Source: Nitrosospira multiformis (lineage in GTDB: Bacteria > Pseudomonadota > Gammaproteobacteria > Burkholderiales > Nitrosomonadaceae). Taken from it: DNA of 64,000 nucleotides. The notes below the pieces were generated by a model. It worked only from the letters and a program-made list of their open reading frames with translations. It was not told where the DNA came from and did no database searches. Below, one piece after another: positions 39,725 to 49,683 of the stretch; within the stretch, counting starts at the first letter, position 1, and the number at the start of each line of letters is the position of its first letter. The DNA is taken from contig JAFKJB010000005.1 of the NCBI GenBank assembly GCA_017306155.1, positions 1 through 64,000 of the forward strand, written 5' to 3'. A program made the position numbers and the translations under genes.

Positions 39725-39747
39725 CAAGTGTTTACACTTGCTTTCTC
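39725..39747 (+). terminator. Possible terminator after hpnA
   Basis: A 6-bp stem CAAGTG / CACTTG with a TTTA loop at 39725-39740, followed by CTTTCTC. It starts 14 bp after the hpnA stop. Stem and T tract are short, so confidence is modest. Confidence 0.45.
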
Positions 39748-39872
39748 GCTAATGCCGCTCCTCGCTTGCAAGGCGAAAGGATCTGTTTATGTTTGCACCA
39801 GAATTGCTCTGGTCCGGATAATATTTCACCGGTTCACGGATAATGGCGAGGTAGACCTGCCAGCGCGCTCTA

Positions 39873-41159
39873 CTATGCGCCTTTTCGGCTTCGGTCCACC
39901 TGTTCCGGGGTAACGAGGCTTCCCCGGTTGCCCCACGAGTTACGGATATACGATAGCACCAGTGCAATCTCCCCGTCGGGCAGAACTTGCGCAAATGGCG
40001 GCATTCCGTAGGGGCGTTGCTGGACCTCAGTGACAGGAGCATATCCGCCATTGAGAATGCTGCGGATCGCGTTGGTAGGAGATGCCATTGTCACTCCACG
40101 GTTGCCGGCCAGCGCTGGATAGCTTCCCGGTGCGCCTTCCCCCAGATTTCCATGACAGTCCTGGCAATAGGTTTCGTAAATCTGCCCCCCTTTTTTAAGC
40201 TGCCTGTCGACTTCTTCGGTAAGGGGAGGGGCGATTCCACGGGAGCGGGGCTCGGTTTCAGGCAAAGACTTCAGATACTTTGCCACGGCGCGTGCGTCGT
40301 CTTCCGTCAGGAACTGGAGGCTCTGGCTGACAACATTCGCCATCGGTCCCGTAGTCACAGCGCGCGAGGTGGATCCGGTCTTTAGCAATCTCTTAATGTC
40401 TTCGATCGGCCAATCGGCGGTACTGGCCTCCTGGAGGGAAGTCAGCGATGGCGCATACCAGTTTGAACCCATGAGCTGGCCTCCCCCCAGGATATCTCCT
40501 TTGCTTATTCCCAATATATTGCGCCGGGTATGACAGGCATTGCAATGCCCGAGCCCCTGCACGAGGTAGGCTCCCCGGTTCCACTCGTCATCCCGCAGCG
40601 TATCAGGAAGATATATGCCTGGAGAAAAATAAATAAGCTGCCAGATTTGCAGTAGCGGACGCCAGTTGAAAGGGAAATTGATGCGGCTGGGCGCATTGCG
40701 CTGCCTCACGGCTGGAAGTGATTGAAGGTAGGCAAAGATGGCATCCGAGTCTTCACGCGATACCCTGGTATATTCCGAATACGGAAATGCCGGGTAAAGG
40801 AGATTTCCGTCGCGCCCCCTGCCGTTATGGAGAGCCCGCCAGAAATCCTCCTCGCTCCAGAGGCCGATACCCGTTTCTTTATCAGAAGTGATATTAGGCG
40901 TGATGAATATGCCGATCGAAGTATCGAGGATGTGTCCTCCAGCGTATGGAAGTCCGCTATAGGCCGTGTGACAACCCAGACAGTTGCCGATACGCGCCAG
41001 ATAAGCGCCGCGTACCCGCTGTCCCTCGATTTCGGCAGTATCGCGTATCTCCGCTGCCTTCGATTCTTCTGCTGCCGGCGATAGCGTAACGGGTGGCGCC
41101 AGCAGAATGCCCAGGCCGGTAAATCCGGCGATCAGGATTGTGACGAAACCGTATCTCAT
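39873..41159 (-). CDS. Triheme cytochrome c (alcohol/gluconate dehydrogenase cytochrome-subunit type)
   Basis: 428 residues from ATG 41159 (MRYGFVTIL); the open frame extends upstream to 41465 inside the neighbouring gene. A signal peptide/anchor (FVTILIAGFTGLGILLAPPV) precedes three class I cytochrome c domains with CLGCH, CNACH and CQDCH heme sites, and Met ligands expected in YPEFPYSEYTR-like and GMPPFAQ segments. This three-domain layout matches the AdhB/GndC cytochrome subunits that pass electrons from periplasmic dehydrogenases to the chain. The start overlaps the diheme cytochrome stop by 4 bp, so the two are co-translated. No dehydrogenase subunit is adjacent. Confidence 0.9.
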   Translation of the reverse strand: MRYGFVTILIAGFTGLGILLAPPVTLSPAAEESKAAEIRDTAEIEGQRVRGAYLARIGNCLGCHTAYSGLPYAGGHILDTSIGIFITPNITSDKETGIGLWSEEDFWRALHNGRGRDGNLLYPAFPYSEYTRVSREDSDAIFAYLQSLPAVRQRNAPSRINFPFNWRPLLQIWQLIYFSPGIYLPDTLRDDEWNRGAYLVQGLGHCNACHTRRNILGISKGDILGGGQLMGSNWYAPSLTSLQEASTADWPIEDIKRLLKTGSTSRAVTTGPMANVVSQSLQFLTEDDARAVAKYLKSLPETEPRSRGIAPPLTEEVDRQLKKGGQIYETYCQDCHGNLGEGAPGSYPALAGNRGVTMASPTNAIRSILNGGYAPVTEVQQRPYGMPPFAQVLPDGEIALVLSYIRNSWGNRGSLVTPEQVDRSRKGA

Positions 41160-41887
41160 TTTGGATTGCTTTTTTGTGGAATGATACTGGCGCAGCGTCT
41201 TGCCAGCCGCTTGGGCAATTCTACCCCCGCACCTGCATGTCTCCAGTCCGACTCGGGAACAGGCTGCGCGGCTAGCCACATGGCAACAGCGCTTACCTCT
41301 TCGGTGGTAAGCTTTTTTGCTATTTCCGACATGCAATCGGGCGTCCGCCCGCGCATCAGCGCGCCGTGCTGCCAGTTGCCGAACTGGGCCATGATATATA
41401 CGCGCGGGAGACCAATAAGACCAGGAATGAACGGCGCTATGCCCATCAGGTCCTTGCCGTGACATCCGACGCAGGCGGGTATATTCCGGGCAGCATCCCC
41501 ATGCTCGATCAGTTCCCGCGCTGTCTTGACTTTGGGCGATGAAGCCCGCATTGGTTCAGGTGGAGGAAAGGCCTGTTTCAGCGAGGCAAAATATCCGGCC
41601 ATCTCCCACAGATATGCGTCGGGCAGGCCTTCGAGCAGCAGGGCCATGGGCCGATAGTGGCGGCGGCCATCCCGGAAATTCCGCAGTTGATTGAAAAGAT
41701 AGCCTTCCGGCTTGCCTGCGATGCGGGGGTAATATTCATCTCTACCCTTTTTATCTTCCGGACCGTGACAAATGATGCATGCTTTCACACGTTCTTCCGT
41801 TGTGTCCGGAATCTCGTGGGCTACAGCAGGCAACCCGATCAGCAGCAAGGCGATCTGGGCTGATCTAATGAGGATAGAAGGATTCAT
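41156..41887 (-). CDS. Diheme cytochrome c (c4-like)
   Basis: 243 residues. A signal peptide of about 22 residues (ALLLIGLPAVAHE) is followed by two heme domains with CIICHG near residue 38 and CVGCHGK near residue 143. The pattern HGPEDKKGRDEYYPRIAGKP and GIAPFIPGLIGLPRVYI is that of cytochrome c4-type proteins, which shuttle electrons to terminal oxidases. It is 70 bp downstream of csoR on the same strand and overlaps the triheme cytochrome gene by 4 bp, so the pair may be transcribed with the copper genes. Confidence 0.9.
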   Translation of the reverse strand: MNPSILIRSAQIALLLIGLPAVAHEIPDTTEERVKACIICHGPEDKKGRDEYYPRIAGKPEGYLFNQLRNFRDGRRHYRPMALLLEGLPDAYLWEMAGYFASLKQAFPPPEPMRASSPKVKTARELIEHGDAARNIPACVGCHGKDLMGIAPFIPGLIGLPRVYIMAQFGNWQHGALMRGRTPDCMSEIAKKLTTEEVSAVAMWLAAQPVPESDWRHAGAGVELPKRLARRCASIIPQKSNPK

Positions 41888-41957
41888 TGTGAGAGGTTCT
41901 TCTTGTGCAAGGGATTGCGGCCGTTACAATAAAAAAATATCCTCAATCGGGACCACG

Positions 41958-42278
41958 CTAGCGGGCGAACCTGCGCACCACTGCCATCAGCTCATCAATT
42001 TCTGTGTCTCCGTCTCCCGACTTGATTGCGCTCTGCATGCAGCCATGCGTGTGATTTTCAAGCAGGCGCATCGCGACAGCATCGAGCGCGGACTGAAGCG
42101 CGGACACTTGATTCAGGATATCAACGCAATAACGGTCTTCCGTGATCATTTTTGTCACGCCGCGCACCTGGCCCTCGATACGGTTGAGGCGTTTTATCAA
42201 CGCTTCCTTATCCGGTTGCACTACCGCGGTGGGCAGGTGGCAAGGTTTCCTGTCAGTTTTCGACTTCAAAGCCTGCAT
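41958..42278 (-). CDS. csoR: CsoR-family copper-sensing repressor
   Basis: 106 residues from ATG 42278 (MQALKSKTD); the frame is open to 42332, inside copZ. It is an all-helical metal-sensing repressor. The core is KRLNRIEGQVRGVTKMI, and the Cu(I) ligands follow the Cys-His-Cys pattern: the Cys in RYCVDIL and the His and Cys in NHTHGCMQ (HxxxC). This matches CsoR rather than the formaldehyde sensor FrmR or nickel RcnR. The start overlaps the copZ end by about 26 bp. A matching palindrome is found in the copA promoter, so autoregulation of the whole operon is likely. Confidence 0.9.
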   Translation of the reverse strand: MQALKSKTDRKPCHLPTAVVQPDKEALIKRLNRIEGQVRGVTKMITEDRYCVDILNQVSALQSALDAVAMRLLENHTHGCMQSAIKSGDGDTEIDELMAVVRRFAR

Positions 42279-42462
42279 CCTTGATTGCCTTCCTGAATTG
42301 ATCAGTATGAGCCTTTGAAGCATCATACTCAATGGTTACCTGTTGCTGTTCCAGAGAGACATTCGCATTGCTTACTCCGGGTATCTTTTCCAGCACATTC
42401 TTCACGCTATTGACACAGCCCATACAGGTCATTCCGTTGATTTTTATGATTTCCGCTTGCAT
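42253..42462 (-). CDS. copZ: Copper chaperone CopZ (HMA domain)
   Basis: 69 residues, a single heavy-metal-associated domain with the Cu(I) motif GMTCMGC (CxxC) near residue 10. The rest follows the HMA fold, with VKNVLEKIPGVSNANVSL and the last strand KAIKDAGFEVEN. CopZ delivers Cu(I) to the CopA ATPase and to CsoR. It lies 65 bp downstream of copA and overlaps csoR. Confidence 0.94.
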   Translation of the reverse strand: MQAEIIKINGMTCMGCVNSVKNVLEKIPGVSNANVSLEQQQVTIEYDASKAHTDQFRKAIKDAGFEVEN

Positions 42463-42527
42463 TTCTGCCTCCTTTGGTTGATTGGCTAGCCGAGGTTACT
42501 TATTATCGCTCATCCTGCGACGAAAGC

Positions 42528-44933
42528 TCAGGTACTCGCTCGCCAGCGTTTCAGCAACAGGGAATTGCTGACCACCGATACCGAGCTCATTGCCATCGCC
42601 GCACCCGCAATGACAGGATTGAGCAGACCCATCGCCGCAAGCGGTATCCCCAGCACGTTGTAGAAAAAGGCAAAGAAAAGATTCTGCCGGATCTTCCCCA
42701 ACGTCATGCGCGAAAGGGAGATGGCATCGACCACGCTCATCAAATCATCGCGCATGAGGGTAATGTCGGCTGCCTCGATCGCGACGTCCGAACCCGCGCC
42801 GATGGCAAAACTTACGTCTGCCGCCGCGAGTGCGGGTGCATCGTTGATCCCGTCGCCCACCATGCCGGTAACTTTACCGCCTTCCTTCAGCTTGCCCACC
42901 TCTGCGGCCTTGTCCTGTGGCAGTACCTCGGCCCGATACATGGTTATCCCTGCCTGGGCCGCGATTGCAGCCGCAGTTGGCGCATTGTCGCCGGTGAGCA
43001 TCACAACCTCGATTCCCATCCCTTTTAATCGCGATACCGCCCGTGCTGAAGTTGCGCGAAGCTGGTCGGCGATGGCGAGATAGCCCAGCACCTGGGCGGG
43101 TTCCCTGCCAGAAGGCGTATTCACGGCGGCAAGGCCGATGACCGTCTTGCCCTCGGACTGGAGGGCGGATACCGCCTTCTCATCAACCCGTGCTCCGTGT
43201 TCTCGCAGGAATCCGGGTGAGCCAAGAATATACCCGGTATCGCCAATATTGCCAGTGATGCCGCTACCGGTGACAGCCTGAAAATTGGTTACAGGCTCCG
43301 GTTGAATGCCCGTTTTACGGGCATGTTCCATGACTGCTTTTGCCAGAGGATGTTCCGAAGCTTGTTCAAGGTTCGTCGCAATGCGCATCAGTTCTCGTTC
43401 TGTAAAAGATTCGCCAGGGACGATATCCGTAAGGGCTGGCTTACCTTCGGTGAGCGTGCCGGTCTTATCCAGGATGAGTGTCTCGATTTTCCCGGCATGC
43501 TCGAGCGCCGCGGCATTCTTGACCAGCACGCCGCTCTGTGCCCCGCGGCCCACGCCTACCATGATGGCGGTCGGGGTCGCCAGTCCGAGTGCGCAGGGAC
43601 ACGCGATCACCAGCACCGCCACCGCGCTGACCAGGGCCGGGACAAAATTGCCCGCCAGCCACCATGTCAGGATAAAAGTCAGGATACTGATGGCAGTCAC
43701 GATTGGCACAAAAATACCGGAGATGGTGTCGGCGAGACGCTGGATGGGCGCTTTCGAACCCTGCGCTTCCTCAACCAGGCGAATAATGGTCGCGAGCTGG
43801 GTATGGGCACCCACACCTGTAGCGCGGCATTTCAGCATGCCCTGCTGATTTACGGTGGCAGCATAGACCTTAGCCCCTGCCTGCTTTGCCACCGGCAGGC
43901 TTTCACCGGTCAGCATCGCTTCGTTTACACTGGACGCGCCTTCGAGGACAGTGCCGTCTACTGGCAGGCTTTCGCCCGGACGTACCAGGAAAATATCACC
44001 CTCCTCGAGCGTATCCACGTCCACCTCGATGATCTCGCCGTTGCGCTCCACGCGCGCTGTCCTGGGTTGCAGCTTGACAAGCTCCTCGATGGCGGCGGAA
44101 GTCCTGCTTTTGGCGCGTGCTTCCATCAATTTGCCGAGCAGCACCAGAGTGATGATGGCCGTGCTCGCTTCGAAATAGACATGCTGATCCAGCCCCAGCA
44201 GCGTGACCACCGCGCTGAAAAGGTAGGCCATGCTGGTGCCCAGCGCGACCAGTACATCCATATTAGCGCCGCCGCCTCGCAATGCGTGCCAGGCACCCAC
44301 ATAGAAGCGCCTGCCTATCCAGAACTGTACTGGTGTAGCCAGCAGCAACTGGAGCCAGCGCGGCAGCAGTTCCATCTCGCCCCCCCAGAACATCGGCACC
44401 ATCTGCACCAGCAGCGGGAGGCTGAGTGCCGCGGAAATCCAGAACATGCGAAGCTCCGCCTGATAGGCAGCCAGCTTGCGCGCTTTCTCTTCGGCACGGC
44501 TGGTATCGCTGAGCTCACGGGCGCCATAGCCGGTTTTGACGATAGCATCGATGATATCTTCCACCGTTTCCACGGCAGGGTTGTAACTGACATGCGCGGT
44601 TTCGGTTGCCAGATTGACGGAGGCGGTAACGCCGGAAAGCTTGCTCAATGCCTTCTCGATCCGGCCGCTGCATGCCGCACAGGTCATGCCACTGATCTGC
44701 AACTGCACCGACTGAGGGGCGACATGGAAACCTGCTTTTTCAATGGAGTGGATCAGCTCTTCCGGCTGGGTGGCCGAAGCGTCAAACGCGATCCGTGCCT
44801 TTTCATTGGCGAAGTTTACTGCTGCCTGTACACCGGGGAGCTTGTTGAGGTTTTTTTCGATCCGGGTAGCGCATGCCGCGCAAGTCATGCCTTCGATGGG
44901 CAGTTCGATATGCCTGAGAGTAAGAGAACTCAT
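42528..44933 (-). CDS. copA: Cu(I)-exporting P1B-type ATPase
   Basis: 801 residues. It pumps Cu(I) from cytoplasm to periplasm. Two N-terminal HMA domains each carry GMTCAAC (about residues 15 and 83). The membrane Cu-binding CPC is in [13 protein letters not shown], the phosphorylation site is [11 protein letters not shown], the actuator motif is MLTGESLPV, and the nucleotide site is SEHPLAKAV and [19 protein letters not shown] lies 7 bases before the ATG. A TTGACA/TATAAA promoter with an embedded CsoR-type operator is just upstream. It heads the copA-copZ-csoR cluster. Confidence 0.97.
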   Translation of the reverse strand: MSSLTLRHIELPIEGMTCAACATRIEKNLNKLPGVQAAVNFANEKARIAFDASATQPEELIHSIEKAGFHVAPQSVQLQISGMTCAACSGRIEKALSKLSGVTASVNLATETAHVSYNPAVETVEDIIDAIVKTGYGARELSDTSRAEEKARKLAAYQAELRMFWISAALSLPLLVQMVPMFWGGEMELLPRWLQLLLATPVQFWIGRRFYVGAWHALRGGGANMDVLVALGTSMAYLFSAVVTLLGLDQHVYFEASTAIITLVLLGKLMEARAKSRTSAAIEELVKLQPRTARVERNGEIIEVDVDTLEEGDIFLVRPGESLPVDGTVLEGASSVNEAMLTGESLPVAKQAGAKVYAATVNQQGMLKCRATGVGAHTQLATIIRLVEEAQGSKAPIQRLADTISGIFVPIVTAISILTFILTWWLAGNFVPALVSAVAVLVIACPCALGLATPTAIMVGVGRGAQSGVLVKNAAALEHAGKIETLILDKTGTLTEGKPALTDIVPGESFTERELMRIATNLEQASEHPLAKAVMEHARKTGIQPEPVTNFQAVTGSGITGNIGDTGYILGSPGFLREHGARVDEKAVSALQSEGKTVIGLAAVNTPSGREPAQVLGYLAIADQLRATSARAVSRLKGMGIEVVMLTGDNAPTAAAIAAQAGITMYRAEVLPQDKAAEVGKLKEGGKVTGMVGDGINDAPALAAADVSFAIGAGSDVAIEAADITLMRDDLMSVVDAISLSRMTLGKIRQNLFFAFFYNVLGIPLAAMGLLNPVIAGAAMAMSSVSVVSNSLLLKRWRAST

Positions 44934-44961
44934 GATGGCGCCTCCAATACGATCAGCTAAC

Positions 44962-44988
44962 TTTATACCCTATAGGGGTATGTGTCAA
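44962..44988 (-). promoter_or_regulatory. copA promoter with embedded CsoR-type operator
   Basis: On the minus strand: -35 TTGACA (44983-44988), 15-bp spacer, -10 TATAAA (44962-44967). The spacer holds the inverted repeat ATACCC-N5-GGGTAT (44965-44981 on the plus strand), the arrangement known for CsoR boxes. Bound repressor would block RNA polymerase until Cu(I) binds. Seen directly: the palindrome and promoter-like hexamers. Inferred: that the csoR product in this operon binds here. Confidence 0.75.
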
Positions 44989-45469
44989 ACCCCTTCGGTG
45001 TTAAATCCTTTAGCTGTCCCATCCCTTGGGTGGCAGGGAACGGAGTGGAAGCTTCAAGCAGATGGCTTCGTCTTCCAGCTTGAAAAAGATGGCAAAGAAT
45101 GAAAATACGCTGCGCAATGTGAACGAACTTGACGGGCCAGGGTTGTCACCTTTGCGGAATGCGGAGAACGCCAGGAGCTACTCCTGGTACCGGGCGGGCC
45201 GTCCGCGTTAGTAAAATCCTCTTGTCGGACTCTGCCAAGGAGGTTGCGGGAAAGAATTATCCCGATCTCCCTGAAGGGGGTGACCGCGCAGGAGGTGGAT
45301 AAGGAAAGATGGCTCCAGCAAATGCGGCAAACACCAAGGTACAGCTTCACGCGCTGGGGATAAAGTTCAGTAGCCCTATCGGTCTATGGCGAACTCTAGG
45401 GTTGAGGCCTAGATTGGTAGAGGACCTGGCATGTGCCAATCCTTGACTTTGTTACCGGGAGATCGTGCT
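44989..45469. other. Intergenic region with an unassigned open frame
   Basis: 481 bp between the copA promoter and the HAF pseudogene. The plus strand is open from 45133 to TAA 45363 (76 codons, e.g. ELLLVPGGPSALVK and QEVDKERWLQQMRQ) but has no ATG near its start and no SD. It reads rather protein-like and may be a gene remnant; no family recognised. The promoter of the HAF gene should lie at the right end. Confidence 0.4.
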
Positions 45470-46653
45470 ATGAGAAACGTCAATAATATAAATATACGAA
45501 ACAGATATATCTTCAGGAAACCTGCGTTCGTGCTCGCCGCTGCCCTGAGCACGGGAATGGGGATCGCATCACCAGGCTTTGCCCGGGAGGGTTCATTTCT
45601 TGTTGACCTTAATACGAAGCAGGTAACAGAATTCGCATCGCTGGGCGGTGGCCATACCCATGCAAGTGATATCAATAATTCTGGGCAGGTCGTGGGGGCG
45701 TCTAACACGAGCACAGGGGAGACTCATGCTTTTATAACCGGCCCCGGCGGGATAGGAATGAGAGATCTCGGCACGATTGCGGGGAGTTTCAGTTATGGCA
45801 GTGGCATTAATGCAGCGGGACAGGTTGTCGGGCAGTCTGACACGAGCACCGGTCCCCATGCATTCATAACCGGACCTAACGGTGCAGGAATGAGAGTCGT
45901 GACGGGGGGTGAGAGTTGGGGTGCTGACATTAACTCTGCCGGACAAGTGGTAGGTTTTTCTTATGCGATCTCTGGGAACACTTTCATAACTGGCCCAAAT
46001 GGTGTAGGAGCGAGAGGTCTCGGCACACTCGGAGGGGATTTTGGCGGGGGCGCCAATGGTATCAACGATGCCGGACGGGTGGCTGGTACCTCTGACACGA
46101 ACATGGGGTTGCATGCATTCATAACCGGTCCCAACGGGATGGACATGACTGATCTCGGTACCCTCGGAGGGTATTACAGCCAGGCCTACGATATCAACGC
46201 TACCGGACAAGTGATCGGATTTTCTGCGACGAGCGAGGGTAAGGACCATGCTTTCATCACCGGCTCTAACGGGATGGACATGACTGATCTCGGTACCCTC
46301 GGGGGAGATAGCAGTGCTGCTTGGGTATCAACGCTGCCGGACAGGTGGTTGGAGAGTCTTCTACCACGGGTGACAGTAGAACTCATGCTTTCATAACTGG
46401 CCCCGCTGGCGCAGGCATGACTGATCTGAATACCTTGGTGAATGTGACGGGAATTACTCTAACATCGGCGAATGCAATCAACGATCAGGGGCAAGTCCTT
46501 GCTACCGGCATTATCCCCGAACCTGAAATCCACCTTATGCTGCTGGTAGGTCTGGGGCTTCTTGGATTGATGACGCGGCGCCATTTGGCAGTCACAGATA
46601 CAGATGCGGGGATGGTAAAACGGGATCGGTACGCGCTGCTGAATTCTGAATGA
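45470..46653 (+). pseudogene. HAF-repeat PEP-CTERM protein, frameshifted
   Basis: Starts at ATG 45470 (MRNVNNIN), with GGGAG about 8 bases upstream. A signal peptide (ALSTGMGIASPGFARE) is followed by seven HAF repeats (pattern 'IN..GQVVG.S...HAFITGP.G.GM.DLGT.GG'). The frame is lost near 46319: the first frame ends at 46396 in unrelated residues. The second frame resumes with GINAAGQVVGES and ends with the PEP-CTERM sorting tail IPEPEIHLMLLVGLGLLG plus Arg residues. One deleted base (or two inserted) explains it. As read, the product would lose its sorting signal. A sequencing error or phase variation are alternatives. Confidence 0.82.
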
Positions 46654-46754
46654 CATGATCTTTATTTTGAGCCTTAGGCTGGCCTGAGCCTGCCTTTGCA
46701 GTCAATGGCTCCTGATCACTTCATCTTTTGCCATGCCCTTACGCAGGCGAACTC

Positions 46755-48278
46755 TCAATCCTCCCGCCGCAATTGTGGAAACAGGATGACATCGCGGATA
46801 CTCGGGCTATCGGTCAGGAGCATGACCAGCCGGTCGATGCCGATGCCTTCTCCGGCGGTGGGAGGCAGGCCATATTCGAGTGCGCGGATGTAGTCGGCAT
46901 CGTAGTGCATGGCTTCCGCATCGCCTGCTTCCTTGGCTCTGGCTTGTTCCAGGAAGCGTGCTGCCTGATCCTCCGGGTCATTCAGCTCCGAGAATCCGTT
47001 TGCAATCTCCCGCCCGGCGATATAGAGCTCAAACCGGTCGGTTATCTCAGGATTCCTGTCATTGCGACGCGCAAGCGGCGACACTTCCGCGGGGTAATCG
47101 ACAATGAAAGTAGGGTCGAACAGCAAATGCTCGGTGGTTTTGTCAAACAGGGTAAGCTGTAATCCTCCTGTGCCGTCCTCGGGCTTATAGGAAATTCCGA
47201 GTTCCTGCAATTTCTTCAGCAGGAATGCGCGGTCTTCGAGTTGCCCCTCGGTATATTCGGGATGAAATTTCCGGATAGCCTGGGTGATGGTGAGCCGCTC
47301 GAAGGGTTGCGCCAGATTCAGTTCCCGCCCCTGATACGTGAAGCCGGTGACGCCCAGCACCTTTAGCGTCACCTCCTGCAGCAGGACCTCGGTAAGGTCC
47401 ATGAGGTACGTATAGTCCCGGTAGCCCTCGTAAAACTCCAGCATGGTAAATTCGGGGTTGTGCCGGGTGGAAATTCCTTCATTCCTGAAGCTGCGGTTTA
47501 TTTCGAATACTTTTTCCAGTCCGCCTATTACCAGGCGCTTGAGATAAAGCTCGGGTGCGATGCGCAGATACAGCTGCATGTCCAGCGCGTTGTGATGCGT
47601 GATGAAGGGCCGGGCAGCCGCGCCCCCCGGGATGGGATGCATCATGGGCGTTTCAACTTCCAGATAGCCCTGCCCGACCAGAAACTCACGGATGGCCTGG
47701 ATGATCCTGGAGCGCGCGATAAACACCCTGCGGCTGGCTTCATTCGTGATGAGGTCGAGATAGCGCTGCCGGTACTTCTGCTCCTGGTCGGTCAGCCCAT
47801 GAAATTTTTCCGGCAGCGGTCGCAGCGATTTCGTGAGCAGTCTCAGGCTTGTTACCCGTACCGACAATTCCCCGGTGCGGGTCCGAAACAGGGTGCCCTC
47901 CGCGCCCAATATGTCGCCAAGATCATAATGCCTGAATGCGTCATAAGCGCTGTCGCCCGCTAAATCCTTGGCAATGTAAAGCTGGATGCGACCGCCCATA
48001 TCCAGCAGAGTGGCAAAGCTTGCCTTGCCCATGACGCGCTTGAGCACCATGCGGCCGGCCACGCGCACGGGTATCGGCTCTGCCTCCAGGGTTTCGTTGG
48101 AGTGCTCACCATACTGGCGATGAAGGTCCGCCGAAAAATGCTCGCGCGGGAAGTCATTGGGAAAGGCATTGCCCGCTGCCCGCACCGCATCCAGTTTGGC
48201 GCGCCGCTCCTCGATGAGCCTGATCTCCGCCTGAAACCGATCCGTTTCCTCCGAATCTCTCTCTAAAGCCTCATCCAT
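46755..48278 (-). CDS. lysS: Lysyl-tRNA synthetase (class II)
   Basis: 507 residues. It charges tRNA-Lys. An N-terminal OB-fold anticodon-binding domain (residues about 60-170, [19 protein letters not shown]) is followed by the class II catalytic core: motif 2 in [20 protein letters not shown], and motif 3 in [20 protein letters not shown]. Length matches E. coli LysS (505). It lies 15 bp downstream of prfB, the usual prfB-lysS operon of proteobacteria. Confidence 0.97.
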   Translation of the reverse strand: MDEALERDSEETDRFQAEIRLIEERRAKLDAVRAAGNAFPNDFPREHFSADLHRQYGEHSNETLEAEPIPVRVAGRMVLKRVMGKASFATLLDMGGRIQLYIAKDLAGDSAYDAFRHYDLGDILGAEGTLFRTRTGELSVRVTSLRLLTKSLRPLPEKFHGLTDQEQKYRQRYLDLITNEASRRVFIARSRIIQAIREFLVGQGYLEVETPMMHPIPGGAAARPFITHHNALDMQLYLRIAPELYLKRLVIGGLEKVFEINRSFRNEGISTRHNPEFTMLEFYEGYRDYTYLMDLTEVLLQEVTLKVLGVTGFTYQGRELNLAQPFERLTITQAIRKFHPEYTEGQLEDRAFLLKKLQELGISYKPEDGTGGLQLTLFDKTTEHLLFDPTFIVDYPAEVSPLARRNDRNPEITDRFELYIAGREIANGFSELNDPEDQAARFLEQARAKEAGDAEAMHYDADYIRALEYGLPPTAGEGIGIDRLVMLLTDSPSIRDVILFPQLRRED

Positions 48279-48293
48279 CTCAGATCGGTCCTC

Positions 48294-49398
48294 TTATACG
48301 CCTTGTTTCAAGCTTGCTTCGATAAAATCATCCAGGTCCCCATCGAGGATAGCCTGGGTGTTGCCGCTTTCCACCCCCGTCCGCAAATCCTTGATGCGTG
48401 CCTGGTCCAGCACATAGGAGCGGATCTGATGCCCCCAGCCGATATCGGTTTTCGTATCTTCTATTGCCTGCTTTTCCTCATTGCGCTTGCGCAGCTCCGC
48501 TTCAAAAAGGCGCGATTTCAGCATGGCCATTGCATCGGCGCGATTACGATGCTGCGAACGCCCGCTCTGGCATTGAACGACGATACCGGTAGGGTTATGG
48601 GTAATCCGGATCGCCGAATCAGTCTTGTTGATGTGCTGCCCACCCGCGCCGGAAGCGCGAAAGGTATCGACCCGCAGGTCCGCCGGGTTGATGTCGATTT
48701 CGATGGTCTCATCCACCTCCGGATAGACGAATACACTTGCAAACGAGGTATGACGGCGATTGCCGGAATCGAACGGCGACTTGCGCACCAGCCGGTGGAC
48801 GCCGGTTTCGGTGCGAAGGTAGCCATAGGCATATTCACCTGATATTTTCAGGCTCGCGCTCTTGATTCCCGCCACTTCGCCTGACGACTCTTCCATCACT
48901 TCCACCTCGTAGCCGCGGCGCTCGCAATAACGCAGATACATGCGCTGCAGCATCGCGGCCCAGTCCTGCGCTTCCGTGCCGCCCGAGCCGGACTGGATAT
49001 CCACAAAGCAGTTATTCGTATCCATGGGATTGGAAAACATGCGCCGGAATTCCATGTCCGACACTGCTTTTTCCAAATGGCCGATGTCGCGCGCCACGCT
49101 TTGAAGAGCAGGGTCGTCATCCTCCTCTTCCGCCATCTCGAACAGCTCCCGCGCATCCTGCAACTGGCGGGAGATTGTTTCCAGATTGATGACGACGCTT
49201 TCCAGCATCTTTTTTTCGCGCCCCAGTTCCTGAGCACGCTTGTTGTCATCCCAGACCGCCGGGTCTTCCGTCAGCCGGTTAAGCTCGGTCAGGCGTGTTT
49301 TCCTGGTATCGAAGTCAAAGATACCTCCGCAGTTCTGCTGCCCGGCTATCCAGATCGCCGAGCTGGTGGGTGAGAGCGTTGACGTGTTCTGCTTCCAT
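48294..49398 (-). CDS. prfB: Peptide chain release factor 2 (programmed +1 frameshift)
   Basis: RF2 terminates translation at UGA and UAA. The gene is read from ATG 49398 ([10 protein letters not shown]) through 27 codons to an in-frame TGA at 49317-49315. After a +1 shift it continues as [13 protein letters not shown] to 48294, for 367 residues in total. The GGQ motif is in [15 protein letters not shown] and the UGA-recognising SPF in [14 protein letters not shown]. Length matches RF2 (365). A simple open frame starting at 49514 would miss the true N-terminus. It is followed by lysS after 15 bp. Autoregulation by the frameshift is well established for this family. Confidence 0.96.
49315..49329 (-). 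promoter_or_regulatory. prfB programmed frameshift site
   Basis: On the minus strand the bases are CGG AGG TAT CTT TGA, followed by C. The GGAGG stretch acts as an internal Shine-Dalgarno, CTT is the slippery codon, and TGA C is the poor RF2 stop context. This is the canonical RF2 autoregulatory site, in its usual place at codons 24-28. Confidence 0.95.
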
Positions 49399-49683
49399 GA
49401 AAAAATGCTTTCAAAGTATAAAGGGAATAAAAGGGAATTATACAGGAAGCGGCGCGCAGCCTCAGGCTGGATGCGGATGATGATCTGACTCTTTCGACCA
49501 GGGGAAATTCTCATTGATAGGCGGGTTCAGTGGATTCGCCCAGAGAACAGTTGCTCCTCCAAGCCACCGCAAAATCCGGTCGTGATCATCGCTTTCACGT
49601 CCTCATAGCCTCAGCTCTCGACTATACTTGACACCATCTGTAACGGAATGGCAGTTATTCACTGCAATGAAGGATGACCCCTC

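Noticed and set aside
43302-44960. A 552-codon open frame antisense to copA
   Set aside because: It mirrors the GC-rich codon pattern of copA, has no family-like motifs and no SD; copA motifs on the other strand are complete.
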